Assembly (NCBI GenBank): GCA_002102225.1
Contig: LQPB01000090.1
Coordinates: 248,001 to 312,000 of the forward strand
Direction of reading: 5' to 3'
From: Mycobacterium interjectum
GTDB taxonomy: Bacteria; Actinomycetota; Actinomycetes; Mycobacteriales; Mycobacteriaceae
DNA length: 64,000 bases
Position 1 is the stretch's first letter, and each line of letters starts with the position of its first letter. Below, one piece after another: positions 50,934-59,905 of this stretch. Made by a program: the position numbers and the translations under genes. The notes beneath the pieces were generated by a model that searched no databases, had not been told where the DNA came from, and was given only the letters and a program-made list of their open reading frames with translations.

Positions 50934-52241
50934 TCACACCGCGCGGGCCGAAACCGCTTCCAGCCCACCGTCGATCGGGTGCAGCTTGCTGCCCGCCTGC
51001 TCGTCGTCCGTGGTCTTCTCGTCGGCGGGTCGGATGTTGACCATCCGGCGCATCCAGCGGCGGGCGGGCTCCTCGACGAAGTGGTACATCAGGGCCGACA
51101 GACCGACGGCGATCGCGAGCAGCCCGAGGATGTTCCATTTCCACGGGTTGTCCTGCTGCCATGGCGTGAGCTCGAACTGCGTCACCGCCCATCCCCACGA
51201 CGTGTGCACCAGCTCATGGACCATGTACAGGCAGAACGAGATCTGCCCGCCGTAAACCATCGCCCGGGTCGACAGCACCCGTGGCAGGCTGCCCACGCCG
51301 ATGGCCAGGGTTATCACCAGCGGAACGAACAGCACGTCGACCACCCCGCCGCTGTCGTTCTCAACGATTCCGGATATCGGGTGCGCGTGAAACCAGTACA
51401 GGACGCCGACCATGGCGGCCAACAGCAGCAGGGAGGTGTACCCCGCGACGCGGCGGCCGCGATCGGTCAACCGCAGCCTGCGCACGGCGGCGCAGGCCAG
51501 GGCCCCGGCGGTGAACTGCGTGACGATTCGGGGCAGCCAGCTCCACGGCGTGTAGAAGTGGCCGCTGGTCAGCAGCATGACCACGGGCGGCAACGACGCC
51601 GCGAACGCCAGCAACATCAGGCTGCGCGCCCGCGTCGCCTGCTTCATCCGCAGGATCACCAGCACGAGGACGCCGAACAGCAGGTAGGCGAGCCACTCGG
51701 CGCTGATCGACCAGGCCGGGCCGTCCCAGCTGGAGTCGTCGAAGAACGGCACGAACCACAGCTGCACCAACAGGATCTGGCGCACGTAGCTGACCGCGGT
51801 GAGCTGGCCGGCATCGGGCGACGGCACGTGACCCACGTGCAGCGTGAAGATCACCCACAGCGCGGCCAGGTGCAGGGTGACCAGGTACACCGGCCACACC
51901 CTGGCCAGCCGCAGCCACAGGAAGTGCAGGGTGGCGCGCGTCGACCACGAGCGGCCCATCCGGTCGAGGTAGTTCCATGTCAACACGAACCCGCTGAGGA
52001 TGAAGAACAGGTCGACGCCCTGGGCCCCACAGTTGAGCACCGGCGCGAGGGCGTCGCGGAAGTCGGGCGAAATGTCGCTCACCATCGGCCGGAAGTGAAA
52101 CAGCACCACCCACACCGCGGCGACGATGCGCAGTCCCGTCAGGGCCTTGATCTCTCCCCTGATCTCTGCGCCCCGCACGATGCTCTTTCCGTCTGGACTC
52201 ACGTTTCGTATCCGACTTGGTCCGGCTGACCGGGCGATCAC
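50934..52241 (-). CDS. Acyltransferase 3 family membrane protein, Rv0517-like
   Basis: A 435-residue integral membrane O-acyltransferase with about ten helices. Conserved are EIKALTGLRIVAAVWVVLFHF and GVDLFFILSGFVLTWNY with the catalytic His/Glu region. It lacks an SGNH domain; a separate SGNH protein is encoded 159 bases downstream. Start is uncertain: GTG 52241 gives the length of Rv0517, GTG 52202 is an alternative. Confidence 0.87.
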   Translation of the reverse strand: MIARSAGPSRIRNVSPDGKSIVRGAEIRGEIKALTGLRIVAAVWVVLFHFRPMVSDISPDFRDALAPVLNCGAQGVDLFFILSGFVLTWNYLDRMGRSWSTRATLHFLWLRLARVWPVYLVTLHLAALWVIFTLHVGHVPSPDAGQLTAVSYVRQILLVQLWFVPFFDDSSWDGPAWSISAEWLAYLLFGVLVLVILRMKQATRARSLMLLAFAASLPPVVMLLTSGHFYTPWSWLPRIVTQFTAGALACAAVRRLRLTDRGRRVAGYTSLLLLAAMVGVLYWFHAHPISGIVENDSGGVVDVLFVPLVITLAIGVGSLPRVLSTRAMVYGGQISFCLYMVHELVHTSWGWAVTQFELTPWQQDNPWKWNILGLLAIAVGLSALMYHFVEEPARRWMRRMVNIRPADEKTTDDEQAGSKLHPIDGGLEAVSARAV

Positions 52242-52466
52242 AAGCCCCCCGACTGGCAACCGGCAACGACGAAGCCTAGCAGCGAACCCCGCGCCACGGC
52301 GTGATGGGCCGTGGCGCGCCCCGGGGACAAAACGCCCGCGACGTTGCTTAAACCGGCGCCAAACCCCCCGAAATTGGCTTCTTAGCAAAGAGTTAGAGGC
52401 GGCTTTCGGTCTCCTTACTTTTAGCGGGCACCTTTAGGTAACAGGCTTGAAGGGATTGGGGAGCTC

Positions 52467-52898
52467 ATGACAGTCACCACCGTCGCGACTCGGCACGGTT
52501 ACGGCACCTTCGATTGTGACGGTGCCCAGATCCGCGCCCACTGCCGTCACCTGGCGACCGTGGTGACCATCCGGGGCGACATCGACGCCGCCAACATCGA
52601 CCGGGTCAGCGAATACCTCTGGCGTTTCACCCTGGGGAGCAACCCGGTGGTGCTCGACCTGAGCGAGGTGGGTCACTTTGCTGCGGCGGGCGTCTCGATG
52701 GTGCAGCGGCTCGACGAGGACTGCCGCGCCGCCGGGGTCGAGTGGACCTTGGTCGCCAGCCCCGCGGTGATGGGGCTGCTGGGCGGCGCCGGCGAGCTTC
52801 CGATCGCGCGCTCGGTGCGCGAGGCGCTCCGCAACCTGGCCGAAGCCATCGTGAGCCGCCGTCAGCTCGTGCTGCCGCTGATCAAGAAGACGGCGTAA
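52467..52898 (+). CDS. STAS-domain anti-anti-sigma factor, OprA/Rv0516c-like
   Basis: A 143-residue STAS protein: VVTIRGDIDAANIDRVSEYL and VVLDLSEVGHFAAAGVSMVQ form the fold, with the usual phosphorylatable Ser/Thr region altered to AAAGVS. It keeps a Thr at position 2 (MTVTTV), the site at which PknD phosphorylates the M. tuberculosis protein in osmotic signalling. GGGGAG precedes ATG 52467. The 225 bases upstream, shared with the acyltransferase, are unusually A/T-rich for the window but show no site I can assign. Confidence 0.87.
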   Translation: MTVTTVATRHGYGTFDCDGAQIRAHCRHLATVVTIRGDIDAANIDRVSEYLWRFTLGSNPVVLDLSEVGHFAAAGVSMVQRLDEDCRAAGVEWTLVASPAVMGLLGGAGELPIARSVREALRNLAEAIVSRRQLVLPLIKKTA

Positions 52899-53148
52899 CT
52901 TTCCGGGCGTCCCGGGTCCGCAACAGCCGGGCGATTCCGACCACCGCGAGCACCCCGGCGGTCGTCACCAGCACCAGCGTCAGCAACAGCAGCTGAGGGT
53001 TGTACACCAGCGACGTGGTGATCGGCTGCCCGTCGGCGATCGGCGCGACACTCACCGTGTGGCGCGCGTGCACCCAGCTCACGCCCGCGCCCACCAGCGC
53101 GGCGCAGGCCAGGATCAGCTTGAGGTACGCCCGGAACCGGGCCTTCAC
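52882..53148 (-). CDS. Small membrane protein, Rv0514-like
   Basis: An 88-residue protein with two helices (about residues 6-28 and 50-72) separated by a 20-residue loop. GTG at 53148 overlaps the previous stop by GTGA. Its 3' end overlaps the convergent STAS gene by 17 bases. Conserved with Rv0513 and hemB; function unknown. Confidence 0.8.
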   Translation of the reverse strand: MKARFRAYLKLILACAALVGAGVSWVHARHTVSVAPIADGQPITTSLVYNPQLLLLTLVLVTTAGVLAVVGIARLLRTRDARKVTPSS

Positions 53149-53678
53149 GAAAACGGCCCGTCGTCGAAATCCTCGTCGGCGACGTCGGATCCGGCGGGCT
53201 CCACCCGCTCCTGGACCAGTGGGGTCAGCGCCGCCCGGAGATGACGATGGCGACGCGCCCAGGCCTGGGCGGTGCGGTCGCCGGTGAGCTTGAGACCGAT
53301 GCCTATCCGGTGGCGCGGCACCCCGGCCAGTTCGCCGAGCGCCCGCGAGGACTGCCATTTCGCCAGCTCCTTGCCGGACGCCTCGTGGTGCTGGGGCTCG
53401 GGATACACCTTGAGGATTTCGCGCACCAGGATGGTTTCGGTGCCCTGGCGCAGTGCGTCCTCGGTGAGCTCGACCGAGACGTGGATCCGCGCCGCCTTCA
53501 CCTGCAACCCGACGAACGCCGACACCAGGACCAGGAAGATGGCCGGGACGACCAGCGACACCGGTGCCCCGCTCCAGATCTCGATCAGGACCATGGCCGC
53601 CGCCGACGCCGGGCCCAGTGCCACCCACCACCAGCTGGCGCCGGGCTCGTAGAACAACGGCTTCGGTTCGGCTGTCAC
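53145..53678 (-). CDS. DUF3093-type membrane protein, Rv0513-like
   Basis: A 177-residue protein: two N-terminal helices (about residues 20-65) then a soluble domain of about 100 residues with RGTET-like beta strands (EDALRQGTETILVREI). GTG at 53678 overlaps the hemB stop by GTGA. The hemB, Rv0513, Rv0514 order is kept from M. tuberculosis. Role in heme synthesis is not known. Confidence 0.82.
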   Translation of the reverse strand: MTAEPKPLFYEPGASWWWVALGPASAAAMVLIEIWSGAPVSLVVPAIFLVLVSAFVGLQVKAARIHVSVELTEDALRQGTETILVREILKVYPEPQHHEASGKELAKWQSSRALGELAGVPRHRIGIGLKLTGDRTAQAWARRHRHLRAALTPLVQERVEPAGSDVADEDFDDGPFS

Positions 53679-54658
53679 GACAGCCAGCCTGCCGCATCCG
53701 CGGCCCAATAGGTGAGCACGACGTCGGCCCCGGCGCGCCGGATGCTCGTCAGCGACTCCAGCGCGGCGGCGCGCTCGTCGATCCAGTTGTTGGCGGCCGC
53801 GGCGCAGATCATCGCGTACTCCCCCGACACCTGATACGCGGCGACCGGCACCGGCGAGACCTCCGCCGCGGCCGCCAGCACATCGAGGTAACCCAATGCG
53901 GGCTTGACCATCACGATGTCGGCGCCTTCGTCCAGGTCCAGCCGGACCTCGCGCAGCGCCTCCCGGAAGTTGCCGGGCTCCTGCTGGTAGGTGCGCCGGT
54001 CCCCGGACAGACTCGAGCTCACCGCTTCGCGGAAGGGGCCGTAGAACGCCGAGGCGAACTTCGCGGCGTAGGCCAGGATCACCACGTCGGTGTAGCCGGC
54101 CGCGTCCAGACCGTCGCGGATCGCGGCCACCTGCCCGTCCATCATGCCGCTCGGCCCCACCACGTGGGCGCCCGATTCCGCTTGCGCCACAGCCAGTGTG
54201 ACGTAGCGGGCCAGGGTGGCATCGTTGTCCACCCGGCCCCGGGCGTCCAGGACCCCGCAATGCCCGTGGTCGGTGAACTCGTCCAGGCAGGTGTCGGCCA
54301 TCAACACCGTGGCGTCACCGAGATCCTTGGCCAGGTCGCGCAGCGCGACGTTGAGGATGCCGTCCGGATCGGTGCCGGCCGAGCCGGTCGAGTCCTTGTC
54401 CTGCTCGCGGGGCACGCCGAACAGCATCACCCCGCCCACCCCCGCGGCGACGGCCTGTTCGGCGGCCCGGCGCAGCGAATCCCGGCTGTGCTGAACGACG
54501 TTGGGCATAGATGGGATGGGTCGCGATTCCGATATCCCGTCGGCGACGAACATCGGCAGCACCAAATGCCTTGGCTCCAAAGACGTTTGCGCGACCAGGC
54601 GACGCAACGCCGGGGTCGAGCGGAGCCGGCGCGGACGCTGCCGCGGGTAGGTACTCAT
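53675..54658 (-). CDS. hemB: Delta-aminolevulinic acid dehydratase (porphobilinogen synthase)
   Basis: Condenses two 5-aminolevulinates. The 327-residue product has the metal region ADTCLDEFTDHGHCGVL and the two Schiff-base lysines in YAAKFASAFYGPFR and MVKPALGYLD. The RRTYQQEP block is conserved. ATG at 54658 gives MSTYPRQRPRRLR. It lies 91 bases downstream of hemD. Confidence 0.96.
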   Translation of the reverse strand: MSTYPRQRPRRLRSTPALRRLVAQTSLEPRHLVLPMFVADGISESRPIPSMPNVVQHSRDSLRRAAEQAVAAGVGGVMLFGVPREQDKDSTGSAGTDPDGILNVALRDLAKDLGDATVLMADTCLDEFTDHGHCGVLDARGRVDNDATLARYVTLAVAQAESGAHVVGPSGMMDGQVAAIRDGLDAAGYTDVVILAYAAKFASAFYGPFREAVSSSLSGDRRTYQQEPGNFREALREVRLDLDEGADIVMVKPALGYLDVLAAAAEVSPVPVAAYQVSGEYAMICAAAANNWIDERAAALESLTSIRRAGADVVLTYWAADAAGWLS

Positions 54659-54749
54659 CGCGAGTCGCAACCGCCAGCGTGCGCAAAATGCCAGCCCGGG
54701 CGGCGTGTCGGTGTGCAAACACGCACGCTCGCGGGCGGGAGGGGCCGCA

Positions 54750-56420
54750 CTAGCGCCTGCGGCTCTTCTTGCGCGGCGGCGGCAGCGCCCCCTCGGCGCG
54801 CAACCGCGCGGCGTGCTCGGCCAGGGCGTCGACGAGCGGGCCCACGGCGGCGGTGTCCGGCTGCACGTCCACTCGCAGACCGAATTCCGCGGCCGTCTCG
54901 GCGGTCTTGGGGCCGATGCAGGCGATGATCGTGCGCGCGTGCGGCTTGCCGGCGATGCCCACCAGGTTGCGCACCGTCGAGCTGGAGGTGAAGCACACCG
55001 CGTCGAAGCCACCCGTCTTGATCATCTCGCGGGTGGCCGCCGGCGGCGGCGCGGCGCGCACGGTCCGGTAGGCGGTGACGTCCTCGATCTCCCAGCCGCG
55101 CTCCCGCAGCCCCTCCGCCAGCGTCTCCGTGGCGATGTCGGCCCGCGGCAGCAGGACCCGGTTGACCGGGTCGAAAATGCTGTCGTAGTCCGGGAAGTCG
55201 TCCAGCAGCCCGAGCGAGGACTGCTCGCCGGCCGGCACCAGCTCGGGGCTGATCCCGAAGGCCCGGACCCGGTCGGCGGTGGACTCGCCGACACAGGCGA
55301 TCTTGACTCCCGAGAACGCCCGCGCGTCCAGGCCGAACTCGCCGAACTTCTCCCACACCGCACGCACCGCGTTGGTGGAGGTGAACACCACCCACTGGAA
55401 GCGGCCGTCGACCAGACCCTTGACGGCGCGCTCCATCTGGGCGGGGCTGCGCGGCGGCTCGACGGCGATGGTCGGCACCTCGATCGGCAGCGCACCGTAG
55501 GACGTCAGCCGCTCGCTCATCTCGCCGGCCTGATCCTTGGTGCGGGGCACCAGCACCGTCCAGCCGTACAGCGCGCGGCTCTCCCACCAGTTCAGCTTCG
55601 CCCGGCTGGCGACCGTCTTGCCGATGGTCACCACCAGCGGGCCGGTCATGGGGCCGGCCGGGTCGTTGCCGCCCAGGACGGCCGAATCGGTCAGGCCGCC
55701 CAAGGTGGTCTCGACCGAGCGCTGCTGGCAGGTGGTGCCCTGCGCGGTCACCACGCACGGGGTGGCCTCGGCCAGCTCGTGCTCGATCAGGGCGCGGGCC
55801 GCGTCGGCCAGGTGCGAGGCGGTGGCCTGCAGGATCAGCGGGCCGGGGGCCGCCGCTAAAGCGTCCCAATCGACATGTGGGTCGCGGACGTCGGCGACCG
55901 TGTGCGACGAGCCCAGCGGCAACCCCGCGTAGGTCGGCACGGCGCTGGTGGCGGCCAGCCCGGGCACGATCTCGATGTGCAGGTGGCTGCGCGCGACGGC
56001 GTTCACCTCGGTGATCACCGCGTCCAGCGTCAGCGGGTCACCGGCCACCAGCCGCACCACGCCGACCCCCGAACGAGCCTCGGCGACAAGGGTTTTGGCA
56101 ACCTCGGCGGGCTCACCCAGCGCCGGACGGACGTCCGGACCACCGGAGATCACCGCCGGTGCGGCCTGGCCGGCGTCGCCGGCCCCTGGGCCATTGCCGT
56201 CGGCGTTGCCGTCCGGGCCGGCCGGCGCGGGACCGGAGACCGGCGGCAGGTCCTTGCCGATCAGCGCGAGCACGGGTTCGGGCACATCGGGGTCGGTGAA
56301 CACCAGGGCGGCGTTGGCCAGCACCGTGGCCGCCCGCGTGGTCAACAGTCCCGGATCGCCGGGGCCCGAGCCCACGAACGTGATGTGGCCCGGTCTCGGC
56401 TTACGCCCTCGCGTCGTCAT
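54750..56420 (-). CDS. hemD: Fused uroporphyrinogen-III methyltransferase / uroporphyrinogen-III synthase
   Basis: A 556-residue fusion. Residues about 12-260 are a tetrapyrrole methylase (FVGSGPGDPGLLTTRAA; RLVAGDPLTLDAV) for the siroheme/B12 branch, and residues about 285-535 are HemD (LVPRTKDQAGEMSERL; FTSTNAVRAVWEKF; FTSSSTVRNLVG). A Gly/Pro/Ala-rich insert near residues 65-90 is typical of mycobacterial copies. ATG at 56420 has GGGAG upstream. Ends in basic PPPRKKSRRR. Confidence 0.95.
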   Translation of the reverse strand: MTTRGRKPRPGHITFVGSGPGDPGLLTTRAATVLANAALVFTDPDVPEPVLALIGKDLPPVSGPAPAGPDGNADGNGPGAGDAGQAAPAVISGGPDVRPALGEPAEVAKTLVAEARSGVGVVRLVAGDPLTLDAVITEVNAVARSHLHIEIVPGLAATSAVPTYAGLPLGSSHTVADVRDPHVDWDALAAAPGPLILQATASHLADAARALIEHELAEATPCVVTAQGTTCQQRSVETTLGGLTDSAVLGGNDPAGPMTGPLVVTIGKTVASRAKLNWWESRALYGWTVLVPRTKDQAGEMSERLTSYGALPIEVPTIAVEPPRSPAQMERAVKGLVDGRFQWVVFTSTNAVRAVWEKFGEFGLDARAFSGVKIACVGESTADRVRAFGISPELVPAGEQSSLGLLDDFPDYDSIFDPVNRVLLPRADIATETLAEGLRERGWEIEDVTAYRTVRAAPPPAATREMIKTGGFDAVCFTSSSTVRNLVGIAGKPHARTIIACIGPKTAETAAEFGLRVDVQPDTAAVGPLVDALAEHAARLRAEGALPPPRKKSRRR

Positions 56421-56442
56421 TGTCGCTCCCAAGTGACTCTCT

Positions 56443-57387
56443 TCAGTTTCCTCGCGCGGGGTCTTGCCGCGCTCCCCCAATCAGCTCTCCGGCCCCCAGC
56501 TCGAGCAGCTCGGCGGCGACCGAGAGCCCCAGCTCTCGTGCCCGACCGGGGGTGCCGATGCCGGACGCGCGGATCACGTCGGACCCGTCCAGCGCCGCCA
56601 CGCAGCCGCGCAGCGACAGCTCTTCGAAGACCCGCCCCTCTTCATCGATGGACTCGACCACCTCGGCGATCGCACCCACCGGTGCCGAGCAACCGGCCTC
56701 CAGTTCGGCCAGCAGAGCTCGCTCAGCGGTGACCGCCGCGCGCGTGTCGGCGTCGTCCAACTCCGCCAGCACCGCCGCCAACTCGGCGCCGGCGCGGCAC
56801 TCGACGGCGAGCGCGCCCTGAGCCGGTGCTGGCAACATCTGCACCGGCTCTAGCGTCTCGGTGACATCGTCGAGGCGGCCCAGCCGGGCGAGACCGGCCC
56901 TGGCAACCACGATCGCGTCAAGATCACCACTGCTTACCCTGTTCAACCTGGTATCTAGGTTGCCTCGTAGGGGGCGGATTTCCAAACCGAGACCCAATGC
57001 TCTAAGCTGCGCGGCCCTCCGCGGCGACGACGTGCCCACCAGCGAACCCGCCGGCAACTCCCCCAGCACCAGCCCGTCGCGGGCGACCAGCGCGTCGCGA
57101 GGGTCGTTGCGCGGCGGGATCGCGGCGATGGTGAACCTCGGGTCCTCGGCCGTCGGCAAATCTTTGTGCGAGTGCACCGCGGCGTCGACGCGGCCATCGT
57201 CGATGGCCTCCCGCAACGCGGTGGTGAAGGCGCCCACGCCCAGGGTCTGAATGGGCGCCGACGACCGGTCGCCGGCCGTGCTGATGGTCACCAACTCGGC
57301 CGGATGGCCGTTGGCGATCAAGGCGTCTCTGACGACACCGGCCTGGGTGGTGGCCAACAGGCTGCCCCGGGTGCCTATCCGGATCAC
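56443..57387 (-). CDS. hemC: Porphobilinogen deaminase (hydroxymethylbilane synthase)
   Basis: Builds hydroxymethylbilane from four porphobilinogens. The 314-residue product has IRIGTRGSLLA, HSHKDLPT, GTSSPRRAAQL and the dipyrromethane Cys in LEAGCSAPVGA. GTG at 57387 (VIRIGTRG) agrees with the family start; TTG at 57396, four bases after hemA, is the alternative. Confidence 0.95.
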   Translation of the reverse strand: MIRIGTRGSLLATTQAGVVRDALIANGHPAELVTISTAGDRSSAPIQTLGVGAFTTALREAIDDGRVDAAVHSHKDLPTAEDPRFTIAAIPPRNDPRDALVARDGLVLGELPAGSLVGTSSPRRAAQLRALGLGLEIRPLRGNLDTRLNRVSSGDLDAIVVARAGLARLGRLDDVTETLEPVQMLPAPAQGALAVECRAGAELAAVLAELDDADTRAAVTAERALLAELEAGCSAPVGAIAEVVESIDEEGRVFEELSLRGCVAALDGSDVIRASGIGTPGRARELGLSVAAELLELGAGELIGGARQDPARGN

Positions 57388-57400
57388 GTGCGCCAATCGG

Positions 57401-58780
57401 CTACTCGCCGGACTGTTGAGGCGGGCCGCCGTCGAATCCGCTTGTTACCGTGGGCAATTCGCTGGCACCGACGGCGGCTACGGAGTCTATGGCGGTCTGG
57501 TCAAGTTCGAAGAGTTCGCGCAGCGCCTCGGCGTAACTGTCGCCGCCCGGCGCGCTGGCGAGCTGCTTGATCCGCACGGTGGGGGCGTGCAGCAGCTTGT
57601 CCACCACGCGGCGCACGGTGCGCGCCACCTCCTCGCGGTGGGCGCTTTCCAGGCCGGGCAGCCGGTTGTCGAGGCGCAGCAGCTCGGCCTCGACGACGTC
57701 GGCGGCCCGCTGGCGCAGCGCCGTCACCGTCGGGGTGACCTCGGCCATCCGCTGGCCCGCCAGGTAGGTGGCGACCTCGGCCGCCACGATGTGGCGCGCG
57801 GCGTCGACGTCGGCGGCGGCCGCGTGCGCCGACGGCTCGCGTTGCACGCGGTCCACGTCGACGACCCAGACCCCGGGCAGCCCGGCGACCGCCGGGTCGA
57901 CGTCGCGCGGCATGCCCAGGTCGCAGATGACCAGCGGGTGGGCCGCCTCGTCCCGGCGGGCCGCGGCCAGCGCGTGGTGCACGTCAGCCAGCGTGACCAC
58001 CGGACTGACCGCGCCGGTGCAGCTGACCACGACGTCGGCGTCCGCCAGCGCGTCGGCCAGCCGGTCCAGGGTGAGCGCCTCGGCCCGCACGCCGGACTCG
58101 CGGATCTTGCGGGCCAGCCGCTGCCCGCGGGACGCCGAGCGGTTGACCACCGCGACGTGGGCGATGCCGGCCCGGATCAGGTGCGCCGCGGACAGCGCGC
58201 CCATCGCCCCGGCGCCGATGACCACGGCGGTCTTGCCCGCCAGCCCGCCCAGCCTGCGCTCGGCCATGCCCAGCGCGACCGACACCACCGAGGCGCCGGC
58301 GGCGTCGATGGCGGTCTCGGAGTGCACCCGCTTGCCCACCGACAGCGCCCGCTGGGCCAGCTCGTGCAGCACCCGGCCGACGGTGCGGTTGGCCTCGGCG
58401 GTCCCGTAGGCGCGGCGCACCTGGCCCAGCACCTGCTGCTCGCCGATCACCGCGGAATCCAGGCCGCTGGCCACCGCGAACAGATGCTCGACGGCGGCCT
58501 CGCTGTAACGCACGTAGGCGTACTTGGTCAGGTCGCCCATCGACATCCCGGAGTGCTCCGACAGCACCTGCCCGACCACCGCCAACCCGCCGTGGAACGC
58601 GTCGACGACGGCGTAGACCTCGACCCGGTTGCAGGTCGAGAGCACCATCGCCTCGGTCACCAGCGGCGACTGCAACACCCGATCGACGATTTTGACCTGA
58701 TCGGATTCGTCGATGCTGAGTTGTTCCAGGACGGAGACCGGCGCACTGCGGTGCGAAACCCCGAAGAGCAGGACGCTCAC
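57401..58780 (-). CDS. hemA: Glutamyl-tRNA reductase
   Basis: First committed enzyme of C5-pathway tetrapyrrole synthesis, reducing glutamyl-tRNA. The 459-residue product has FGVSHRSAPV, the catalytic Cys50 in LSTCNRVEVY and an NADPH site VIGAGAMGALSA. GTG at 58780. It is upstream of hemC (13 bases) and hemD, forming a heme operon. HemL is encoded about 16 kb away. Confidence 0.96.
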   Translation of the reverse strand: MSVLLFGVSHRSAPVSVLEQLSIDESDQVKIVDRVLQSPLVTEAMVLSTCNRVEVYAVVDAFHGGLAVVGQVLSEHSGMSMGDLTKYAYVRYSEAAVEHLFAVASGLDSAVIGEQQVLGQVRRAYGTAEANRTVGRVLHELAQRALSVGKRVHSETAIDAAGASVVSVALGMAERRLGGLAGKTAVVIGAGAMGALSAAHLIRAGIAHVAVVNRSASRGQRLARKIRESGVRAEALTLDRLADALADADVVVSCTGAVSPVVTLADVHHALAAARRDEAAHPLVICDLGMPRDVDPAVAGLPGVWVVDVDRVQREPSAHAAAADVDAARHIVAAEVATYLAGQRMAEVTPTVTALRQRAADVVEAELLRLDNRLPGLESAHREEVARTVRRVVDKLLHAPTVRIKQLASAPGGDSYAEALRELFELDQTAIDSVAAVGASELPTVTSGFDGGPPQQSGE

Positions 58781-58877
58781 GGCAGCATCACCTGGCCAGC
58801 TCCCTTGCTTCCCCAGTAACTGAACTGCTGTCCACGGTAATCGTTAATCAGCTGGGCTACCAAATAACTGGTGCCCG

Positions 58878-59147
58878 CTACCGGGCGAGGTCGGCGCGCA
58901 GCCGCGGCTCGTCCACCTCCCAGTAACTGTGCTCCCGGCCGTCCAGCAGCACCACCGGGAGGCGATCGCCGAACTCCGCCCGCAGTCCGGGGTCGCCCGC
59001 CGCCGCCGCGGCGTCGACGTCGGTGGTGGCGAGCTCGAAGCCCAGCTCGTCGGCCAGTTCGACCAGCCGGGCGTGCACCCGCGCGCAGATCGTGCAGCCG
59101 TCGCGGGTCAGCAGCTCCACCCTCGGTCGGCCTGGGCCCTGCGTCAT
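58878..59147 (-). CDS. Glutaredoxin-like protein (DUF836 type), Rv0508-like
   Basis: An 89-residue thioredoxin-fold protein with a CTIC redox pair (Cys18, Cys21) after VELLTRDG and the cis-Pro segment RLPVVLLDG. ATG at 59147. It lies 97 bases before hemA on the same strand. Partner is unknown; a link to the heme enzymes is only positional. Confidence 0.86.
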   Translation of the reverse strand: MTQGPGRPRVELLTRDGCTICARVHARLVELADELGFELATTDVDAAAAAGDPGLRAEFGDRLPVVLLDGREHSYWEVDEPRLRADLAR

Positions 59148-59207
59148 GGCGACCAGTGTGGCACCGGGTGAATTGTGGGGCCAGGCGGCGGCGGTTACGT
59201 TGCCGCT

Positions 59208-59519
59208 GTGGCTGCCGAGGACGCGGTGCGGGTCGACCCGCTGGCGATGCGCGGCTTCGCCGAGGTGCTGGCGGGTCGCGCCGAGGAGCTGCGGAATCAG
59301 TTCGCGGAGCTCAACGCTCAGGTCGGCGAAATGCTGGGCGGCTGGCGCGGAACCTCGGGAGGCGCCTACGCCTCCGCGTGGGAGCTGTGGCACCGCGGCG
59401 CCGGCGAGGTCGAGGTGGGCCTGTCGATGTTGGCGCGGTTGGTCGGCCGGGCCGGCGGGCACTACCAGCAGAACGAGGCGATGTCCGCACACGCGCTGCG
59501 CGGGGTGCACCGTGGCTGA
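59208..59519 (+). CDS. WXG100-family (Esx-like) protein with secretion motif
   Basis: A 103-residue helical hairpin protein. Residues 46-48 are Trp-Arg-Gly (WXG turn) and Tyr86 to Glu90 form YxxxE, the type VII secretion signal, in the right place after the second helix. No signal peptide. GTG at 59208 gives normal length; GTG 59175 would add 11 residues. It overlaps its partner gene by eight bases. There are no ESX machinery genes in the window. Confidence 0.85.
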   Translation: MAAEDAVRVDPLAMRGFAEVLAGRAEELRNQFAELNAQVGEMLGGWRGTSGGAYASAWELWHRGAGEVEVGLSMLARLVGRAGGHYQQNEAMSAHALRGVHRG

Positions 59520-59802
59520 GGCGTTTCGGGTGGATCCGCGGGCGCTGGCCGATGCGGTGCAACGGATGTCGGAGTTTGCCCGCCACGCCGAAAGCATGCT
59601 GGCCGAAATCGATGCTCTGGTCGGCACTTTGCACTCCACGTGGGCGGGCAGCGGCGCGGCGGCCCACGCCGAGGCGCATCGGCACTGGGCCCGCGGTGAG
59701 GCGATGATGCGCGAGGCCCTGGCCCAATTGCGGGCCGCCGGCGAGACGGCCCACGGCAACTACACCGGTGCGATGGCAACGAATTTGGCGATGTGGCCCT
59801 GA
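59512..59802 (+). CDS. WXG100-family (Esx-like) partner protein
   Basis: A 96-residue helical protein with Trp-Ala-Gly at residues 44-46 and no YxxxD/E. The first gene of the pair has the signal and this one does not, as in known Esx heterodimers. GTG at 59512 overlaps the previous stop by eight bases. Secretion system is presumably an ESX locus elsewhere in the genome. Confidence 0.85.
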   Translation: MAEAFRVDPRALADAVQRMSEFARHAESMLAEIDALVGTLHSTWAGSGAAAHAEAHRHWARGEAMMREALAQLRAAGETAHGNYTGAMATNLAMWP

Positions 59803-59905
59803 TCTGACGCCTCGGGCGCGCAAACCGTTTCGGACCTTCGCCGGATAGGGTTGATAGCGGTCATCCCACGACTACCGGGCGGCACGCGAGCTAGGAGGTT
59901 GGGCC

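Noticed and set aside
52242..52466. Possible riboswitch or sigma-F promoter before the STAS gene
   Set aside because: The stretch is A/T-rich for this genome, but I could not match a riboswitch core or the GTTT/GGGTA boxes with proper spacing.
54659..54749. Possible terminator or site between hemD and hemB
   Set aside because: Only short GC-rich complementary pieces around GTGCAAACACGCAC are seen; no stem long enough to call.
58781..58877. Possible hemA leader regulator
   Set aside because: The 97 bases between the glutaredoxin-like gene and hemA show no clear hairpin or known motif.
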